Below are positions 34,626-46,002 of a DNA stretch of 64,000 bases, piece by piece. Each line of letters begins with the position of its first letter. Within the stretch, counting starts at the first letter, position 1. Location: NCBI GenBank assembly GCA_006384855.1, contig VCJN01002002.1, positions 186,001 to 250,000 on the forward strand, in the 5' to 3' direction. The notes below the pieces were generated by a model. The model saw nothing but the letters and a program-made list of their open reading frames with translations. It was not told the origin of the DNA and searched no databases. The position numbers and the translations under genes are program-made. The stretch is from Tetraselmis striata. Taxonomy: Eukaryota > Chlorophyta > Chlorodendrophyceae > Chlorodendrales > Chlorodendraceae.

Positions 34626-36414
34626 CGCGGACGAGTTGGGGCGGAGGTGGGGTGTGTGGGGGTGAGCGCTGCCGTCATCCGCGCCGAGCCGCGCCGGTCA
34701 TACCGTCACTGGCACCGATGTCGCGCTGACAATCAGTACTGGCACGGTCCGGGGCTTGGGCGAGCGCAGGCCTGGGAGCCCAGTAGCGCATATATGTCCG
34801 GAGCGTGGAGACAGCTGACAGCAGCAGCGGGGTGACCGCGAATTGCGCCTGCGTCGGTGGGCTTGAGAGAAGGGGGAAGGGGGGGGGGGGGGGGGGGCTT
34901 TGGGCTCGACCCTGTGGCGCGCCATCATCACATCGTCAGGCGGACGGCGAGACATGATGCTGAGCAGACGACGCCGACGGCAAGCCTCGCGCGGCCTCTC
35001 TACGGGTACGGTGTGCTGGCCGTCGGCCAACGTGCCCATGGCGGCCGGCTACTAATCCTTACTGCTGAAAGCGAATAACTACATGCTGAACGCGCGCGTG
35101 CGGGGTGGGCCGCCTGCTGCGACACGGGGTTGACAAGGTCAGGTAATGGATATATACACGTTACATTCCATGATACGGACATGAAGCCACCAAGCTATCT
35201 CAGCATCCGCTGGAATAGTCGCGATAGTATAGTGGTCAGTATCCCTGCCTGTCACGCAGGAGACCGGGGTTCAATTCCCCGTCGCGGCGCGACTCGATCT
35301 CCGAGATCTGCACCAGAACAGGCACCCACGAAACAGTGGGCAATTCTTTTCGTTTTTCCGGCTATCCTCCTTAATCCTCCTGCTCACACGCACGGACCTG
35401 TGGCGGGTAAAGGAAAAGGCTTCGGAAGTGATCCCAGCCTCCTGAAACATCCTCGTCCTCGGCTGAATTCCACCAGTACATTGATGCAATATTGCACTGC
35501 TGGGCTGCTGGCAATGTACTCGTAATTCGTACTCGTACCAGTACCAAGGATTTTAGTCCGAACCAGCACTACCGGCACTACGGGGCGGCAACAGTTATTT
35601 GCCAGTCTCGACTCCTCATTGACTCTTACCTCCTCGGTCTTCACCAAGTAATACGTGTCCGATGGGTACCGGTTCCACAGATCCACGTGCTCCCCCCGCC
35701 CCCTACTCTCTCCCTCCCTCTCCCCGTCTCTCTCCTCTCCCTCTCCCTCTCCCTCCCTCCCTTGTCTTACTATCTCATCTCTCATCTCTCTCCCTCTCTC
35801 TCCCCCCCCCCCCCCTCTCTCTACCATCATCTCTTTCTCCGTCTCCCTCCCTCTACTCTCATCTCGTCTCCCTTCCCCCAACTCTCACTCACTCTCTCTC
35901 TCTCTCTCTCTCCCTCTCCCTTTCTCTCTCAATACGTGTTTACCAGTTCCACACTACTTCGTTCAACTTGAGGAAATGGCCATAACTCCAGAGAAGTGGA
36001 TTGAATCATGCCTCAAACTTAAATTGCGGGACATCAACAGGCTAGAGCTTATGACTCATCAGATATCACACATACAACCATTGGCTCTACATGCCCTTTC
36101 CGACTACAACGCATGCCGTCATGTAGCGGCCCACAATCTAGGAGCGGATGATCATGAGTGCGGCATGCCGGGCGGCGGCTTCACCCCCAACCTCCATCCA
36201 CGTGGTGGGTGCTTTTGCGCGCTAGTAACGCCTAGATACGACCTGTAGTGCGGCCGTGCCCGGTTGGGTGCGGGAGGGTTCTGAGTGGGGTTCCCGGATG
36301 TCGTTGATCCTCGGATCGTGCGACGACCGGGAAGCCAAGAAGCCCTAACTACGGGCGGGGTGTGTTTGAGTTTTGACAATAATACGCGGAGTCCCGGGGC
36401 GCCCGCAACCAGGC
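34621..36414 (+). repeat. Left arm of large inverted repeat (~1.79 kb)
   Basis: Reverse-complement copy of 46003-47790. The arm begins at 34621, within the ATG-GC of the double-LysR start codon, and covers that gene's upstream region, a 19-G tract (34879-34897), a tRNA-Asp gene, a long CT-rich microsatellite (35690-35935) and, at its inner end (36150-36414), a DIRS-like block A. Visible differences from the other arm are a few single bases and simple-repeat lengths, so the duplication is recent. Confidence 0.95.
35218..35289 (+). tRNA. trnD-GUC: tRNA-Asp (GUC)
   Basis: A full cloverleaf can be drawn. The 7-bp acceptor stem GTCGCGA pairs with TCGCGGC (one T-G pair). The anticodon stem CCTGC/GCAGG carries loop CTGTCAC with anticodon GTC, and the T arm is CGGGG/CCCCG with loop TTCAATT. 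The internal promoter boxes look intact (A-box-like AGTATAGTGGTC, B-box GGTTCAATTCC). There is no intron and no encoded CCA, as expected for a nuclear gene. It points away from the double-LysR gene, about 590 bp upstream of that gene's start. Confidence 0.95.
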
Positions 36415-36683
36415 AGCGGCCTACCATGAGCGGCCTACTCCAGCGTTTGCGCTCCACCGCCCACGGCCGATCGACTAGACCGCTCGGCCGTGGCGCTGTT
36501 GGGATCAGCCTCCATCTTGTATTGTTGCCAACGGTGTCTCCGGACCTCGTCCCTGGAGCTCAAAGGCAAAGGCGGGGGAAATATCCCGTGCACCGCTGGC
36601 CGTATCCTCATTGATCTCGTGCAGCACAACAGTGCCGGATCGCTCGACGCGGGGCAGCCACCTGGCCACGCTCTTGGGCTCTT

Positions 36684-38636
36684 GGCCGAGGTCACCGCCC
36701 GAGGGCGACTTTATGGGCCCCGTGCAAGGTTGGATTTATTACAGTCGCAACCGTTTTAAGTCTGGTCGGGGATTGTAACGCCCCCCGCATCGCTTGGGCG
36801 GGTCGCACCGTAGTACGAGAACACGATTTTATTTTTCAACAGCCCTCGCGAGTAGCTAGGTTGCTCCCGTCCGAGTCCACACCCCCCTTTCCAGTCCCCG
36901 CCCATAGGCGGATCTCGGAGAGGCCGACGCAATGCCGAGGTCGTGCGTGAATTCTTTCTAGCATGATGACTAGCAGCCCTCATACAAGGCTGCATCCCGG
37001 CGGCGGCAGTAGGCGAGACTAGGACCAGTACAGTGACATCACCCCCAGAGTGAACACGAACTTAGTGAATACCCCTTGCTACGAGAGCGAGTTCGTCCTA
37101 TATAGTGTACGGTATCGTACAGTACGTCTGCACATGTCTTTCTAGCGCCGGAGGGTGCGTGCGGGACGTCCGGCACCGGGCATTGCGTCCGCGCATCAGC
37201 AAAAATAGCGCGGATCTTGCACAATGTGCAGTAAACCAATTGGCGCGGCCACCGCCGCCCGCCGCCACCCGCAACTCTATCTCGCTCACTATGGCTCGTT
37301 TGGCGCGCACTGTCGAGCGCCATACGGGCCTTCTTCAACGCATCCCGTGTTAAAGGCGTGTACCACGCTAGATGATTGCGAGCATGTGTTGCACCACATG
37401 TGCCAGACTGAGTTTGAGGCGGGAAACCTTGGCTTGGCGCCCGACGAGCTTACCCGCCGCTGCCTCAAGTGCCACCTTTCAAAGACACTTGGGGGGAGAG
37501 GCCAACCCCAAACATCCCAAGGTTGTTCCAGTTTCGCCCCCCGCTCCGCCCAGCACGGAGTAAGAGTGGCGGCAAGGTAGTTAGCTCGCGCCCGGCTGTG
37601 TGAGCGCTCAAGAGCCCGCCAGCGGCCGGTCCTGGCAGCCTATTTGGGAGCATTAGCCACCAAGCGACTTCAAGCGCGCCACGGCAGTCGGCGTTGCGCA
37701 GACCCCCTCGCCTTTCTAGATCCAACCGCCGTGCCAACACCAATACCAACAGGGCGTCATGCACTGCCTTGTCATTTTCCGATGATAAAGAAGATCATCG
37801 CGACGAGCCAGCCAAGGAGCAAGTCGGAGACGTGCCTGTGATGACCAATAAGCGCGGCCGCAAATCTGGCGTGAAGAGAGTCAATCATGGGCGAGAAGCG
37901 CACTTACTTGGCTTGGGGGCAGCAAGTGGAGATCATCAATTACGCAGCGAGCTTTGGGCATGCCGACCACTCCACTATGGGGCAACTTGCTAGCTTGGCG
38001 AAGGAGAAGTTCCGGCTCCCCACCCCGCCTAGCGTTGGTTTCATGAGCAAAAGGATGACGAACAAAGTGGCAATTCTGCGTAAGTTGTCCTGCTAATGTA
38101 TTTTGCTTTCATATATGGTATGCGAATAACAGAGCTTTCTCATGCTTTAACTAGAATTTGCTTTTGTTATCTAACTTCCAATTTTCAATGCATAATAGCA
38201 CTTTCTTATGCTTTCATTAAATCTGCCCTTCCCCCCTTCTCTGCAAGGGTGTATTCACCAAGTTCGTGTTCACTCTATCTGGGGTGATGTCACTGTAATG
38301 GTCCTAATCTCGCCTGCTGTCGCCGCCGGGATGCAGCCTTGTATGAGGGCTGCTACTCATGCTAGAACGAATTCACGCACGACCTCGGCCTTGCGTCGGC
38401 CTCTCCGAGATCCGCCTATGGGCGGGGACTGGGAAGGGGGGTGTGGACTCGGACGAGAGCAACCTACTCGCGAGGGCTGTTGAAAAATAAAATCGTGTTC
38501 TCGTACTACGGTGCGACCCGCCCAAGCGATGCGGGGGGCGTTACAATCCTCGACTAGACTTAAAACGGTTGCGACTGTAATAAATCCAACCTTGCACGGG
38601 GCCCATAAAGTCGCCCTCGGGCGATGCCCTCGGCTG
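36684..38636. mobile_element. DIRS-like derivative with ~395-bp inverted terminal blocks
   Basis: Block B is present inverted at 36684-37079 and forward at 38242-38636, and the two match closely through GGCCTCTCCGAGATCCGCCT, CTACTCGCGAGGGCTGTTG and GGTTGCGACTGTAATAAATC. About 1.16 kb lies between them. The same block follows the tyrosine-recombinase relic near 59 kb, so I assign it to that family. Inverted terminal repeats are known in DIRS elements. The interior has no recombinase or reverse transcriptase; its best open frame is at 37887-38096. Confidence 0.65.
37887..38096 (+). CDS. Small helix-turn-helix-like protein inside the inverted-repeat element
   Basis: 69 residues starting MGEKRTYLAWGQQVEIINYA. 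The pattern (QQVEIINYA, then MGQLASLAKEKFRLPTPPSV, then MSKRM) resembles the N-terminal CENP-B/pogo-type DNA-binding helices of Tc1/mariner-related transposases, in which ..WA...F.L..PPS..T.SR.L is common. A possible donor follows near 38087 (GTAAGT), so this may be a first exon whose partners are lost. Expression is not shown. Confidence 0.35.
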   Translation: MGEKRTYLAWGQQVEIINYAASFGHADHSTMGQLASLAKEKFRLPTPPSVGFMSKRMTNKVAILRKLSC

Positions 38637-38639
38637 TTA

Positions 38640-39420
38640 GGCTCTAGCTTAAGCTTGTTCTTTAGGCCCTTTAGGATGCAGCGGAAGGATCTAGAAAGTA
38701 TGGCCAATCTGCTCTGATTACAGGGGTTCCTGGGTTATAGTCTGTCTGAATTCTGCCTAGTGCACTTGTCCGAGGCGGTAATTATATCCGCCGAGGTTAT
38801 AGTCATACCTGTGCTATGTTAGCCGGGTACCGTGGGGTACCGGTGCTACCACTAGCCTCCCAGACTGTCCCGGAATTATACTGTAATGGCCTGTAATCGC
38901 GATTTTCCCACGGAATGGGCTTGTAATCGCTGTATATACCGTGTAAGGCCTGGAAGATTTTATTCGTTGTCTTTGGTGGCCCCCCCCCTTTTTTTGGGGC
39001 CCCCCCTTTGGAAATACTTCCTTCCTCTGCAGTACTGCTAAAGTACTGCCATGAAACAAATAACAAAGAAACATCATGTTTGTGCCTTGTAAGCATGCAG
39101 GAACAGCCAGGGCAACTAAAAACATGTTATAGATGAACTTCTATGGGTATTGGGCACCCCCACCTTCAGGTGAAAAAAAGGGGGGACTGTGACAGTACTT
39201 TGTGCAGTACTGTAGACAACGCTGGGCAGCAGATAGGCCGTTAATATAGATGCAGGAGGATACATAGAAGACCACGCACGGCACATAGATGAATATGGCA
39301 CATAGATGAATGTAATAAATGACAATGTAGTTTTGTCAACCCCATACCCGCCCGACTGTATGAGACATCTATCATAGACGGGGGTGTCCAACAGTCGGGG
39401 GCTAAGCGAGCGCATGGTTG
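38640..39420. other. Region with no recognised gene
   Basis: Nothing supportable seen. Near 38985-39012 a C/T/G homopolymer run occurs, and a similar C-run/T-run motif recurs at 40745-40795 (FTTCC..CCCCCTTTTTTTC type), together with shared ATAAAATCTTCCAGGCCT-like sequence. Confidence 0.4.
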
Positions 39421-39429
39421 GGAAATCGC

Positions 39430-40600
39430 GGTTCACTTGGTGGCCAGCGCTTTCAGCGCCTCGATGGTCTCCACATGCGACGCCGTCCCGGCCGACCGTA
39501 CCGGCTCCTCCATCAGTTTTGACTTAAATAAGGTCATAGTCGCGCTGCTTGCCGAGCCGCTCCTCATACCGAAATAGCGAGAGCTCCAGGGCTTTTAGCA
39601 ACGCGATGATGCTCGGCATGTTGCCCTTCTGGACCCCATTTCCGTTGCGGACAGCGCGGTACTGAGGTACTCCAACGAGCTTCGGAACGTTCGGCCGATC
39701 TGCCTTCTGTCCGAGTTTCTTCTTCCCAAAGAACTGCGCCAAGCGTTTGTCCGGCGGGGTTGGCCCTTTGCAGAGCTACTTTCATCATACCCCAGATACA
39801 ACGCCAGTCTTGGAACGAGAGCTGAGAGGGAACAAGGCGCGATGGAAGGCGAAGACGAAGTCGAAGCCGACCGATTTAGCCATGTCCGCCGACCAACCGA
39901 CGCCCTCTAACTCTTGCCAGTCTATCAGGGAGTTGTATTGCTGTTTTTTGGCAGACAGCGGGGCGCCGCTAGGCACTTTGTGAGTAGGGAGGCGGTGATG
40001 ACTCTCAGGGCTCGCGCGGCGCTGAATCAGTCTCGTCTCGTTCTCGTCTCAAGGAACGCCAGGGTGTCTGTGCCTGCCTCTAGCAGGAACGCTGTGCAGT
40101 CTCGCAAAAGCCCACGGTCGTGCCGGGTGCCGGCCATGCACACCATCTTGATATCGGTGTCAGCAAGCATGGGGTGGTAGTCGGGGGCGTGGGCCTCGAT
40201 TGCCTCATTTAGCTGGCCCGTAGAGTTCTTGTCGCCCCATCATCCACTCCTGAGCGCCTAGCTTTATCCATACGTTCCGCACTGCGGTCCTGCCGTCAAC
40301 GGAAATGCTTACGCACGCCGCCAGTGACGCCAGGAGGTACATAGTGGTGCTACCTGGTGTGGGCGGCGGGTGCTGCTGGTGGTGGGATAGGCTGGAGGGA
40401 TATCGGATAATGGAAGGCAATGAATGGGCGGATGAAATGATGGTGGCTGTCCTATTAAGTAGCTCCCCGGCCAGGCCCGGCGCAACGCTCGCGGGCGATA
40501 AGGCAGCCCGGATGGTACCGGTAAAACCCGTTTGAAACCCGAAACATATTGCACGGGTCGCACCAGGACAGTTGACTAGTTCTTGAAACCCCATAAACAG
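39430..40600 (-). pseudogene. Decayed coding-like stretch, probably mobile-element derived
   Basis: Minus-strand frames with protein-like composition follow each other with shifts: 40205-40350 (LLASLAACVSISVDGRTAV), 39785-39976 (NSLIDWQELEGVGWSADMAK) and 39524-39742 (KADRPNVPKLVGVPQYRAV). No family is recognised. Stops and frame changes between them suggest a degraded gene. Confidence 0.3.
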
Positions 40601-41580
40601 AGCTTAGAGGATGCATTGCGGCGGTTTGTCTCCCCATCAGCCGCTACTGTACTGTGCCGGTGTCGAGTCAGCTGCGCCGGGGCTGTCGCCTACGACATCG
40701 GGGGCATCGACGAGTACTGTTCAAAGTACTATTAGACTATAAGTTTTTTTTTCCGGAAAAGGAAGATTTCCCCCCCCCCCCCCTTTTTTTCCGAGCAAAA
40801 TCGCCACCAAAGACAACGGATAAAATCTTCCAGGCCTAATCGCCACTTTTCTGCTAGCTCGATGAAGTCCCCGGCGGGCCCGCCTTCCGTAATTTATACC
40901 AGTACCATGTCGTGCCGTCCCCGTAGTACATTGGGCCTGCATCGCGCCTCGCGTGGTTAGCCGTTATCTTTGGGACTCCCGCCACGCTGTACTTTAACGC
41001 CTCACAATACAAGCTCCGTGACGACTCGCAACGGACACTTTACTACCATGCATCTCAACAGCGTCGGAGCGCCAGTGACTAGCCCCTACCGACCCCCGCC
41101 GCTGCGAGCCGCCGGCGCAGAGTAGTGGTGTGCCATCGGGCATCGCAAATCCAAGCGCCGTATTCCTGAGGGCAAGGAGGGCTAGACGCCTTCCGAGGGG
41201 ACTTGGGTAGAGGTGACCAAGAAAATGCGCTGTTGCGCGTGTGGCTTCACGAAGACTCGGTTCTACGACACACACAGATGGGCATGCGCCCAGTCGCCCC
41301 CGTCCACACCCGCGCCTGTCGCAGCCGGTGATGATGGCGCCCTGCGGTAGCTGCTGCACTGTACGGCCATCACCCCTCTGCTCCGTCCGGACCCGGTCAG
41401 ACCGAAATGCGGGGCGAGCCGCCGGGTGCATCGATACCGTCGCCGCCGCCATCGCCCCCGCCGCCTCTCCGCCGCTCTCGTCTCCCCGAAACGAATCTGC
41501 GAGCCCCGCACCCGGCGGAGGGGAGGGGCGTTCGGTGTCATCTGATGGTGGCCTGGCAGCAAGCACGGCAGCGCATGAGA

Positions 41581-41895
41581 TGAATGCCGAACTTCACGTG
41601 GGCATTATAACCAAGACGTTCGGGACGCGGGGGACCTTTCTCGGCCAGGTAGTCTCCTCCCCCCCCCCCTGTTCCACCTGCCATATATATAGCCCCACCG
41701 CCGACATGTGACAGCCACCCGTGTGTATCATCCAACACCCAGGTCGTCGGCTAGAGATGAGATAACGAGGACGCAGACCCGGCTGATAGGGAGCTGGTGA
41801 TGAAGGTGATTTACGACGATGGCGACTCGGAAGAGCTAACTGAGTCGAAGATACAACCGCTATACCCGACGACAGAGCAGATGAGCGATTTCAGT
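41581..41895 (+). pseudogene. Broken Tudor-like domain, likely from a transposon protein
   Basis: The first part reads ITKTFGTRGTFLGQVVS and the second ELVMKVIYDDGDSEELTESK. Together they match the short Tudor-like pattern (K.FG..GTF.G.V ... V.YDDGDSEEL) found in chromatin-reader and transposon proteins of algae and oomycetes. The two halves are separated by about 110 bp that could be an intron (donor CAG/GTAGTC near 41649), but the second half is preceded by in-frame stops. It is therefore probably decayed. Confidence 0.5.
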
Positions 41896-42413
41896 CACAG
41901 GTTGCCTCAAGGCGCCATTGGCGCCCTTCCGGCGTGCGCCCCTTGCGCACCCACAGACGGTGCCTTCGGGGGGGTCCTTAGATATTCGCTAAGGGGTGAG
42001 GGTATCGCACTGGCCACGTGTAAACGATGCTTTGCTGTGCTTCATCCTTACTACACGCGCATTCGTTTAGATGCTTGCGCGCATAGGTGCACATGACATG
42101 AGCTACGCTCGCTAGCTTCTCGACGCCGATAGCGACGCCGAAGGCATTGTCGCGGGGGTTGTGGAAGGCAACCCCTCTGACGACAGCCGCAACGACAGCG
42201 ACGGCGAGAGACGTTGTTGCGAGGTATGACTTCAGTACCGGGACGTCAGCCGCCGTGAAGCAAGGCGCCTCAGCCGCCCCCGTCAACTGAGCGGCCTGCG
42301 CAGAGGCGCTGGATAAGTACTGTCAAGGAACTGGCACACTGGAGCTTGAGCCGGCATGGAAGCGCGCATATGAAATGGAGCTCGACCCCCATAACATCAA
42401 GTGACACCCCTTC

Positions 42414-42660
42414 CCCCCCCCCCCCCCCCCCCACCGGACCCATGCCCCCTCTCTACCCCCATTTAATCATAACCTGAACTCAGGTCATAGGTCAGAATCT
42501 TAACGCAGCATGTTCCGGGTATATACGCAACTTTCTGCTATCATATGTGAACCGCCTACTGCGTTCCCTGTTGCGCGTTGCTACCCTGCTGCGCGTTGGC
42601 GCCCCGCTGCCCCGGCCGCGGCGCGTTGGCGCCCCGCTGCCCCGGCCGCGCTAGCAATGG
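42414..42660. repeat. Poly(C) tract and 32-bp tandem repeat
   Basis: C run at about 42413-42432. At 42590-42655 a unit with GCGCGTTGGCGCCCCGCTGC, CCCGGCCGCG repeats twice, with a partial third copy upstream. Confidence 0.8.
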
Positions 42661-42907
42661 AAACGCGGTTTGTGAAATCGACGGACATGAGTCGATTAAA
42701 CTCTTATCTGCCGTCGAAATTGATATGTTATGATCGTTGATTATGATTAATGAGGTTGTTGGCTGCACTACCCCGCAGGTACAACATGTATCACCAGTGC
42801 AAGATAGGAGCGCATCTTCTGGATAAAGGCACCCCCCCCCCCCCCCCCCAGCCTGACTCCAAACTGCCTACATAGTGTCGCCTTGCTGAGTTCTGGTATA
42901 CATATAC

Positions 42908-43394
42908 ATGCAGGTTGTGCATAAGAAGCCCGAGACATGCCTGTGGTGTGCAGACACAATACATGAGACGAGCAGTGGGTGCCAACTTATGAATACGGCA
43001 AGCATGCCGTACTGCGAGACAGGCGTGCCAAGGTGGAGCAGCATGACAACCATGTATGTTGGGAGATTGCAGTACTTCCTGGAGGTGACCCCCACCAGCC
43101 CTTCGCTGCCGGACCTCATCCTCGCTGTGTGCCGACTGCATGCAGTTGAGCGCATGGCAAAAGGGTCCCCCCTTGGCACTGGTGATTGGCAGAGCAACGC
43201 GCCCTTTGGCCAAACATTTGCAGAGGCATCACGCCTTCCCTGTCTCGCTGAAGCACATCGGGGAGAAATTGTGCTGCTTCTATGCTGATCCGGACATAGT
43301 GACAGGCCAGCACTTATTCAAGTTTGGCATGTCCTCACAGGATGTGGGGCAGTATGTGTGGTGCACATATAACACAATGACCCTGAACTGCTAG
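42908..43394 (+). pseudogene. Unrecognised coding-like fragment with frameshift
   Basis: The frame at 42908-43220 has protein-like composition (MYVGRLQYFLEVTPTSPSL, then GDWQSNAPFG) and continues in another frame near 43230 (FPVSLKHIGEKLCCFYADPD, then MSSQDVGQYVW). A single-base shift joins them. The family is not recognised; given the neighbours, a transposon-derived gene is likely. Confidence 0.35.
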
Positions 43395-43689
43395 CTGAAT
43401 TTCCGTATAGCTTGTAAACGTAATCGATCAAACTTATGCTGCCCAGCAATGCCGCGCAGCGCCCCGGCTCCGCTGATGCCCTGCGCACCCACCGCCCAAG
43501 TAAACCTAGCCCCCTTTGCAATCTGAATCCACGGCGGTTTTTAAACAGCCCCTGCTGGCACTCTGCTGGGTACGAGGGACTGCAAAGAGAGGTGATACAG
43601 TTGGGACAGTCACAGGGGTAAGGCTTGCCGGACTGTTACAAAATCCTAAAATTACAGCACTTCTGCGTGCTGCTACTCGCTACTTACCT

Positions 43690-44185
43690 TGTACTTTCCC
43701 CGCTATGGATAACTAGTAGCTCCCACCTTGGCAAGGGGGGGAGGGGGTCGGGCAAGGCAGCAGGAGGCGTCACAAGATCGCCTCGTTTGAACTTAGGCAC
43801 GTATGGTCGCCTACTCCTTGTGTCCTCTTGAACCCGCCGAAGTTTTTCGAAGCTTGTGTGCTCGATCTTGGAGGGGCAGCCAAGCCTTGCTTGGACCACG
43901 CGCGCGCGGCTCACAGTCCTTCGAGGGAGCCATTCCTCTAGGGCGCCAAATACTACCGCCGGGCAGTTAATAGCGGCCTTTTCCTGATTGAATGTTCGCC
44001 CACACGTCCTCAGGTAGATCGTCCCACGGGCAATGCAGCACCTCGCCGGGTACGGGCGCGGGGGCTGACGTTTCCTCCACCGACTCGTCGGGTTCGGGTC
44101 CGGGGGCTGCCCCTTTCGCCACGGGCTGTGGCTTCACTTCCGGGGCTGCATCCATCGCGCGCAGTTGGGCAATACGACACATGTT
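43690..44185 (-). pseudogene. Unrecognised coding-like fragment
   Basis: Minus-strand frames 43967-44182 (DDLPEDVWANIQSGKGRY and a Pro/Glu-rich stretch before it) and 43684-43914 (KLRRVQEDTRSRRPYVPKF) look protein-like but sit in different frames. Probably a degraded mobile-element protein. Confidence 0.25.
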
Positions 44186-44754
44186 GTTATGACCTACTAC
44201 CCCACCGTCGGCAGCCCTGACGTATAGTCAACCGTTTGTCTGACTGTTTGGGCTTGTGCAGTAGACACGTGCAGTCGATTTAGAAGCGGAGTACGTCAGA
44301 TTACGCGACCATTCCCCGTTAAGGGTTAGCTACGGCCGATTTGCGGTTCTGTCGCAATTGTGCGTCAAATGTGTCCTCATGTAAACGCAAAATACGGGAT
44401 ATATACGGGACATTAGGCGATGATTACACAGCAAGCCGGAGTGCGCCAACAGCGGAGCGCGATGAGGTCTTCTAGGCGCGCGGCGCCGGACTTGGTGTTT
44501 TTTTAATAAAGCAGCAGCGCTGCGCCCGCCTTATGCACACTCGCACCCGCAGACCGCACTCGCATACCGCACTCGCAGAGCGCGGTTAAGAACGCCTCCG
44601 CCGACGGTCCATCCCATACTCTCACTACGAGCCGGAGGCTCCAGTCCACCCTGAAAGGTACACGGAGTCGGCGAGTGGCTGACATGACTGCGTGGAGGAT
44701 TTGAATTTCACAGGCGTTGACCGCCCCGTGCCGCGTTTTGCTGTTTGCTCCTGC

Positions 44755-45846
44755 AGCCAAGGACAAGGCGGTGCTGTCGGCTGTCTTTGACGAATGCTGG
44801 CCGCGCGACAATCAGACAGGGATCCCTTACCCTCTGAAGAAGACGCACAAGTTTCCCATCGTCGCGCCCCCGTACACCGAGCGGATCTGCTACACTACCT
44901 TCAACTACCGTGCTGGCTACACAGCCGACAACGTCGTCTACGCCAAGGAGGCCGTCATTGCCGCGTTCCGAGAGTACACCCCCTCCCCCTTCCTCCCAAC
45001 CCCACTGCGACCATCCTTGTGGGTGCTGACGGTGCACCTCGTGATGTACATGAAGCAGGGGAACGTGAGGAACTACCTCGCTCGGTACTACTTCAAAGGA
45101 TGAGGGCAAGGACGGCCAAGGAGGTAGGAAGAAGGGACCATTGCCGAGCGCGGACGGACTCGCGAAGGCCCTCGATCTTGCAGAGGCATGGCACCAGAGC
45201 GAGCTGGGGAGGTACTACCAAGCCGGCAAGTGCCCCAATGCTAACGTGATGTCCAAGGGCGAGGAGGAGGTCTGCGAGGTGACGCCACATTGGGAAGCCG
45301 CAGGTGAGTCGCGTTTGTTTCCGCACTTGTTCGATTACACAGCCACCGCCGCCACGACAAGCAATCAACACGCATACTGACTTTCGCAGTTGCTGTGTCA
45401 GACCCCCGTCCAGCCCCTACGTTCGGCGGTAATAAGCCGATCGTATCGAGTGTTCAGCGCAACAGATCGTGTCGCTGCCGCTGGCGGGCACCGCTGCGTC
45501 GCCAAAGCTCCACGGCTTGGTGGGCGTGCTGGCGCAGCAGCAGAAGAGGGCGGGCGGCATCATCAAGCACAACACCAACGCGGTCAAGAACCTAGCCGCC
45601 ACGCAAGCCGTCCCCGGCGACAACGTCGACGAGGGCAGTAGCCCGGAGCCCCCGGCCAAGAAGGCCAAGCAGCCCGCCAAGCCGGCGGCTGGAGGGCTGG
45701 CCCAGGGCCACGGTGGTGCCGGGGCGGTGCCGGGGCTAGGGCGGGCGGTGGGGCGCTCGGGTCGCGGGCCGGCCGCCGTAGCCGCTGCCGCCACCCGCGA
45801 GCAGCAAGCCGGCCGCCGAGGCGGTCCCAGTCAAAACTGGATGTAA
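44755..45846 (+). pseudogene. Unrecognised gene fragment with intron and frameshift
   Basis: A likely acceptor (GCTCCTGCAG) opens a protein-like frame: DKAVLSAVFDECWPRDNQTG, then TTFNYRAGYTADNVVYAKEA. It ends at a stop at 45101-45103, but a one-base shift continues it as DEGKDGQGGRKKGPLPSADG to HQSELGRYYQAGK. A clear donor (GCAG/GTGAGT at 45303) and acceptor (TTTCGCAG at 45389) follow. The C-terminal frame 45466-45846 (LHGLVGVLAQQQKR, basic PAKKAKQPAKPAAGG) is in a third phase. The family is unknown. The breaks suggest decay, though base errors could also explain them. Confidence 0.4.
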
Positions 45847-46002
45847 ATAATTTATTCCGCCCGCCCACTGCCGCGCGCCCGCCCACTAGCGCTGCCGCGC
45901 GCACGCTGTCGCGGATAAGGCCAGAGCGCATCGAGATTGTCGGGCTTCAAGGGGCACAGATGTAAAAATAGTCCGCGTTGGATGCAGCGTCGCGAGGACT
46001 CC

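Noticed and set aside
35655-36248. Ser/Leu/Pro-rich 197-codon frame in the left arm
   Set aside because: It is the translation of a CT microsatellite and is mirrored by the inverted arm; no protein character.
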